The notes under the pieces: generated by a model | Told to the model about the DNA's origin: nothing | The model's database searches: none | The model's input: the letters and a program-made list of their open reading frames with translations, nothing else | Made by a program: the position numbers and the translations under genes | In this document: positions 13,273-16,389 of the stretch, piece by piece | Layout of the letters: each line of letters begins with the position of its first letter | Position numbering within the stretch: position 1 is the stretch's first letter | Assembly: GCA_900753285.1 (NCBI GenBank) | Contig: CAADYN010000138.1 | Coordinates: forward strand, 1-16,389 | Reading direction: 5' to 3' | DNA length: 16,389 bases | From: Clostridia bacterium | Lineage (GTDB): Bacteria > Bacillota > Clostridia > Oscillospirales > CAG-272

Positions 13273-14590
13273 TATTAACGTATACGGCGCGGGTCTTGCC
13301 GGAAGTGAGGCGGCATGGCAGGCGGCACATCACGGAGCACACGTCACTCTTTACGAGATGAAGCCGAGGAAAAAGTCCCCCGCACACCACAGCGATACCT
13401 TTGCGGAGCTTGTATGTTCAAACTCACTCCGCTCTGCCGAATTCACAAACGGTGCGGGACTTCTCAAAGAGGAGCTGCGCAGGATGGATTCGCTCATCAT
13501 GGAAGCGGCTTATGCTTCAAGAGTATCGGCAGGCGGCGCTCTCGCAGTTGACAGAAATATCTTCTCGGAATATGTTACCGAAAAAATCAGAAGCTGCCCG
13601 AACATTGAAGTAGTCGAAGAAGAAATGACGGACATTCCCGCGGATGAGATAACCATAGTCGCGACAGGACCTCTCACCTCCGACGCGCTTGCCGCAAAAA
13701 TAGCTGAGCTTATCGGTGGAAAAAGCCTGTACTTCTACGATGCGGCGGCTCCCATAGTCGATTTTGAATCCGTTGACATGACGAAGGCGTTTTTTGCCTC
13801 CAGATACGACAAGGGAACACCGGACTACATCAACTGCCCGTTTAATGAGGAAGAATATAAAGCCTTCTACAACGCTCTCATAACCGCCGAGGAAGCAAAG
13901 CTCCACGATTTTGAAAGCGGAGACAAGCTAAAAGTGTTCGAGGGATGTATGCCGGTCGAGGTCATGGGCAGACGCGGGGAAGATACACTTCGCTTCGGTC
14001 CGATGAAACCTGTCGGAATAAAAAATCCCGCGACGGGAGAGGAATACTACGCAGTGGTTCAGCTCAGACGTGAGAACGACGAGGGAACAATGTACAATAT
14101 CGTCGGCTTCCAGACTCACCTCACATTCCCCGAGCAGAGAAGAGTGTTCCGCATGATACCGGGACTTGAAAACGCCGAGTTTTTGCGCTATGGAGTTATG
14201 CACCGCAATACATTCCTCTGCTCTCCCGACCTGCTTGACGAGGATTATTCTCTCAGACAGAACAAGAATATCTTTTTCGCCGGACAAATGACGGGGGTGG
14301 AGGGATACATCGAGTCAGCCGCATCGGGATTTGTCGCCGGAATTAATGCCGCACTGAGAGCAAGGGGAGAGAGCGGTTACGTATTCCCGAAGGAAACCAT
14401 GACGGGAGCAATGGCGTACTATATCTCGCACGGCGAAAAAACTCTCTTCCAGCCGATGAACGCGAATTTCGGAGTAATGCCGTCGCTTGAAACAAAGGTC
14501 AAAGGCGGAAAAAAGGCGAGAAACGAAGCGTATTCGGCGCGCGCTCTCGCAAAAACCGATGAAATAATTGATATAGTAAAGAATTTATAA
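13265..14590 (+). CDS. trmFO: Methylenetetrahydrofolate-tRNA-(uracil-5-)-methyltransferase TrmFO
   Basis: 441 residues, normal length. A folate- and FAD-dependent enzyme that makes 5-methyluridine at position 54 of tRNA. The N-terminal FAD site is NVYGAGLAGSEAA (5-17). Cys51 (ELVCSNSLRSAEF) and Cys228 (EGCMPVEVMGRRGEDTLRFG) match the two redox-active cysteines known in the family. NIFFAGQMTGVEGYIESAASG at the C-terminal part closes the FAD fold. It overlaps topA by 8 bases (ATGAATAA shared), with GGAGA upstream inside topA. The dprA-topA-trmFO order is typical of Firmicutes. Confidence 0.96.
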   Translation: MNNINVYGAGLAGSEAAWQAAHHGAHVTLYEMKPRKKSPAHHSDTFAELVCSNSLRSAEFTNGAGLLKEELRRMDSLIMEAAYASRVSAGGALAVDRNIFSEYVTEKIRSCPNIEVVEEEMTDIPADEITIVATGPLTSDALAAKIAELIGGKSLYFYDAAAPIVDFESVDMTKAFFASRYDKGTPDYINCPFNEEEYKAFYNALITAEEAKLHDFESGDKLKVFEGCMPVEVMGRRGEDTLRFGPMKPVGIKNPATGEEYYAVVQLRRENDEGTMYNIVGFQTHLTFPEQRRVFRMIPGLENAEFLRYGVMHRNTFLCSPDLLDEDYSLRQNKNIFFAGQMTGVEGYIESAASGFVAGINAALRARGESGYVFPKETMTGAMAYYISHGEKTLFQPMNANFGVMPSLETKVKGGKKARNEAYSARALAKTDEIIDIVKNL

Positions 14591-14606
14591 ATATTACCGG
14601 TAACTG

Positions 14607-15620
14607 ATGATGAAAATAATAATTGATGCAATGGGCGGAGACAACGCGCCTTTTGAGATTGTCAAGGGAGCCTGCCTCGCGTCCGAGAAATATAAATCAA
14701 AGCTCGTTCTCGTGGGAGACAAGCCCAAAATCGAAGCGTGCATGAAACAGCTTGACGCGGATTCCAGAATAATCGACATCGTTCATACCGACGTTCAGAT
14801 TACGATGGAGGACGACCCGCTTACCGTAGTCAGAGCTAAAAAGGATTCGTCTATGACTATCGGACTGAATCTCTTAAAGGACGACGGCGACGCGTTTGTT
14901 TCGGCAGGAAATACGGGAGCGCTTCATGTAGGCTCGTCCCTCATAATCCGCACGATTAAAGGAGTACAGCGTTCGGGTATCGCCACGATAATGCCGTTTG
15001 AAAAACCCGTGCTTCTCATGGATTCCGGTGCGAACGTCAACGTCACGGCGGACTACCTTGTTCAGTGGGCGCTCATGGGACAGATATACATGAAAAACGT
15101 CATGGGAGTTGACGCGCCGACGGTAGGACTTCTCAACAACGGTGCGGAGGAACACAAGGGAACGCAGATTCAGATAGACGCGTACCAGAAGCTGAAAAAT
15201 AACTCCAATATAAAGTTTATCGGAAATGTCGAGGGCAAAGAGCTTCCCACAGCTCCCTGCGATGTAGTCGTAACGGACGGATTCACGGGAAACATCACGC
15301 TAAAGCTCATCGAAGGCGTGTCGAAATTCTTCTTCGGATATATGAAGAAAATGTACACCCACAATGTGCTGACGAAAATGTCGTATCTCGCGATGAAGGA
15401 TCAGCTGCGTGAGATGAAGCATAACTTTGACGCGTCTGAATACGGCGGAGCACCTCTTCTCGGACTGCAAAAGCCGGTAATAAAAGCTCACGGAAGCTCC
15501 GACGCCAAAGCAATTATGAACGCCGTAAGACAAGCCGAGGCATTCGTCAAAACCGGAGTTATCGAGGAGATTACACAGTCTCTTGAATCTATACGCGAGA
15601 ACAATACTCCCGCTAAATGA
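14607..15620 (+). CDS. plsX: Phosphate acyltransferase PlsX
   Basis: 337 residues, normal length. PlsX makes acyl-phosphate from acyl-ACP, the first step of the PlsX/PlsY route to lysophosphatidate, and is a peripheral membrane protein. Family marks are IIIDAMGGDNAP (4-15), TVVRAKKDSSM, VSAGNTGALHVGS, LLMDSGANV, LLNNGAEEHKGT and VVTDGFTGNITLKLIEG. Two adjacent ATG codons (14607 and 14610) could serve as start, and the ribosome site is weak (GGTAA), so translation may depend on trmFO ending 16 bases before. rnc follows after 18 bases. The acpP and fab genes often found between plsX and rnc are absent. Confidence 0.96.
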   Translation: MMKIIIDAMGGDNAPFEIVKGACLASEKYKSKLVLVGDKPKIEACMKQLDADSRIIDIVHTDVQITMEDDPLTVVRAKKDSSMTIGLNLLKDDGDAFVSAGNTGALHVGSSLIIRTIKGVQRSGIATIMPFEKPVLLMDSGANVNVTADYLVQWALMGQIYMKNVMGVDAPTVGLLNNGAEEHKGTQIQIDAYQKLKNNSNIKFIGNVEGKELPTAPCDVVVTDGFTGNITLKLIEGVSKFFFGYMKKMYTHNVLTKMSYLAMKDQLREMKHNFDASEYGGAPLLGLQKPVIKAHGSSDAKAIMNAVRQAEAFVKTGVIEEITQSLESIRENNTPAK

Positions 15621-15638
15621 TACAGTAAGGTAGATGAA

Positions 15639-16355
15639 ATGAACAATCAACAAAAACCAATCAGCGAGCTTGAAAAAGAAATAGGCTATACCTTCAAAAA
15701 CAAAGAGATAATCACAGTCGCGCTCACGCATTCGTCATACTCAAACGAGATGAAGTCACACGGCGAGAAGATACAGTTCAACGAAAGACTGGAATTTCTC
15801 GGAGACTCCGTGCTTTCCATCATCGTAAGCTCGTATATTTTCGAGAAATACAAGAACAAGCAGGAGGGCGACCTCACAAAAATAAGAGCCGCAGTCGTGT
15901 GTGAAAAGGCACTCTCGAAGTTCGCCGCAAAGATAGGACTCGGAGACTACATGTACCTCGGCCACGGTGAAGAGATAAACAATGGCAGAAAAAGACCCTC
16001 CATCACAGCGGACGCATTTGAAGCTCTTCTTGCCGCGATTTACATTGACAGCGGAGAAAACTTTGACGAAGTCGGCAGATTTTTGCTCCCGTTCATAGCG
16101 GATGAGATAGAATTCATCACCGAAACCGGAGTTTTTGTCGACTATAAGACCACTCTTCAGCAGATCGTACAGCAGGCGAATACCGAAAAGCTCGAATATG
16201 TCCTTGTAGGCGAGAGCGGACCCGACCACGACAAGAAGTTCAGCGTTGAAGCAAGACTGAACAGCAATGTTATCGGGCGCGGAGAGGGCAAAACAAAGAG
16301 AGAAGCCGAACAGTTAGCGGCGCACGAGGCTCTTGTACTTTTCGGAGAAGCATAA
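15639..16355 (+). CDS. rnc: Ribonuclease III
   Basis: 238 residues, normal length. It cleaves double-stranded RNA in rRNA maturation and mRNA control as a homodimer. The signature NERLEFLGDSVL (48-59) carries Glu49, Glu52 and Asp56. The second metal-binding pair is Asp125 and Glu128 in ADAFEALLAAIYID. The double-stranded RNA binding domain spans about 165-236, from DYKTTLQQIVQQ to KTKREAEQLAAHEAL. AAGGTAG lies 5-11 bases before the ATG. It is the last complete gene of the run. Confidence 0.97.
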   Translation: MNNQQKPISELEKEIGYTFKNKEIITVALTHSSYSNEMKSHGEKIQFNERLEFLGDSVLSIIVSSYIFEKYKNKQEGDLTKIRAAVVCEKALSKFAAKIGLGDYMYLGHGEEINNGRKRPSITADAFEALLAAIYIDSGENFDEVGRFLLPFIADEIEFITETGVFVDYKTTLQQIVQQANTEKLEYVLVGESGPDHDKKFSVEARLNSNVIGRGEGKTKREAEQLAAHEALVLFGEA

Positions 16356-16370
16356 ACGTCCGATTGAGCT

Positions 16371-16389
16371 ATGAAGAAAAACCATGTAA
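16371..16389 (+). CDS. Possible start of the next gene (3' truncated)
   Basis: ATG at 16371 opens the codons M-K-K-N-H-V before the window ends, 15 bases after the rnc stop. No clear ribosome site is present, only a weak GATTGAG. In many Clostridia an Elp3-like radical SAM gene beginning with a Lys-rich MKK start lies between rnc and smc, and the six residues are compatible with that. They are too few to identify anything. Confidence 0.3.

Noticed and set aside
1..16389. tRNA, rRNA, CRISPR arrays, transposases, phage or toxin-antitoxin genes
   Set aside because: No cloverleaf, rRNA segment, regular direct-repeat array or matching protein was seen on either strand.

Overview
The window looks like a chromosomal segment of an endospore-forming Firmicute of class Clostridia, possibly Oscillospirales-like. 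The reasons are an intact sporulation sigma factor of the SigK type, the gene order infC-rpmI-rplT and dprA-topA-trmFO, strong GGAGG ribosome binding sites, sigma-A type promoters, and a mid-range GC content with many AGA codons. The lineage call is inference from gene content. No tRNA, rRNA, CRISPR array, insertion sequence or phage gene was seen.

Region 1 (1-3100, + strand) is the end of a sugar-catabolic operon. It holds a 5'-truncated FGGY kinase resembling xylulokinase, a ThuA-like protein, and a Gfo/Idh/MocA oxidoreductase, spaced 17-19 bp apart and closed by a hairpin that can also terminate the convergent gene. The ThuA plus Gfo/Idh pair recalls ThuA/ThuB of rhizobia, which make 3-keto disaccharides; the substrate here is unknown.

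Region 2 (3136-6190, - strand) holds three independently expressed genes. They are an imidazolonepropionase/prolidase-like amidohydrolase, an XRE-type regulator with a helical-repeat C-terminus, and a 69-residue DUF378 membrane protein. The amidohydrolase has its own strong promoter and a leader of about 150 nt that can form a 13-bp helix. That leader is the least explained structure in the window and a candidate cis-regulatory RNA.

Region 3 (6336-16389, + strand) is core housekeeping. sigK comes first. Next is a consensus promoter with an L20-type attenuator leader ahead of infC (AUU start), rpmI and rplT. A likely leaky hairpin follows, and then a close-packed run: a TrmH/SpoU RNA methyltransferase, dprA, topA, trmFO, plsX and rnc, with the first codons of another gene at the edge. 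The run mixes translation initiation, RNA modification and processing, DNA uptake/recombination, supercoiling and phospholipid synthesis.

Most of the window is conserved and well understood. I see no convincing new multi-gene system. The best leads are the amidohydrolase leader RNA, the orphan FGGY-ThuA-Gfo/Idh pathway, and the structured infC-rpmI spacer.
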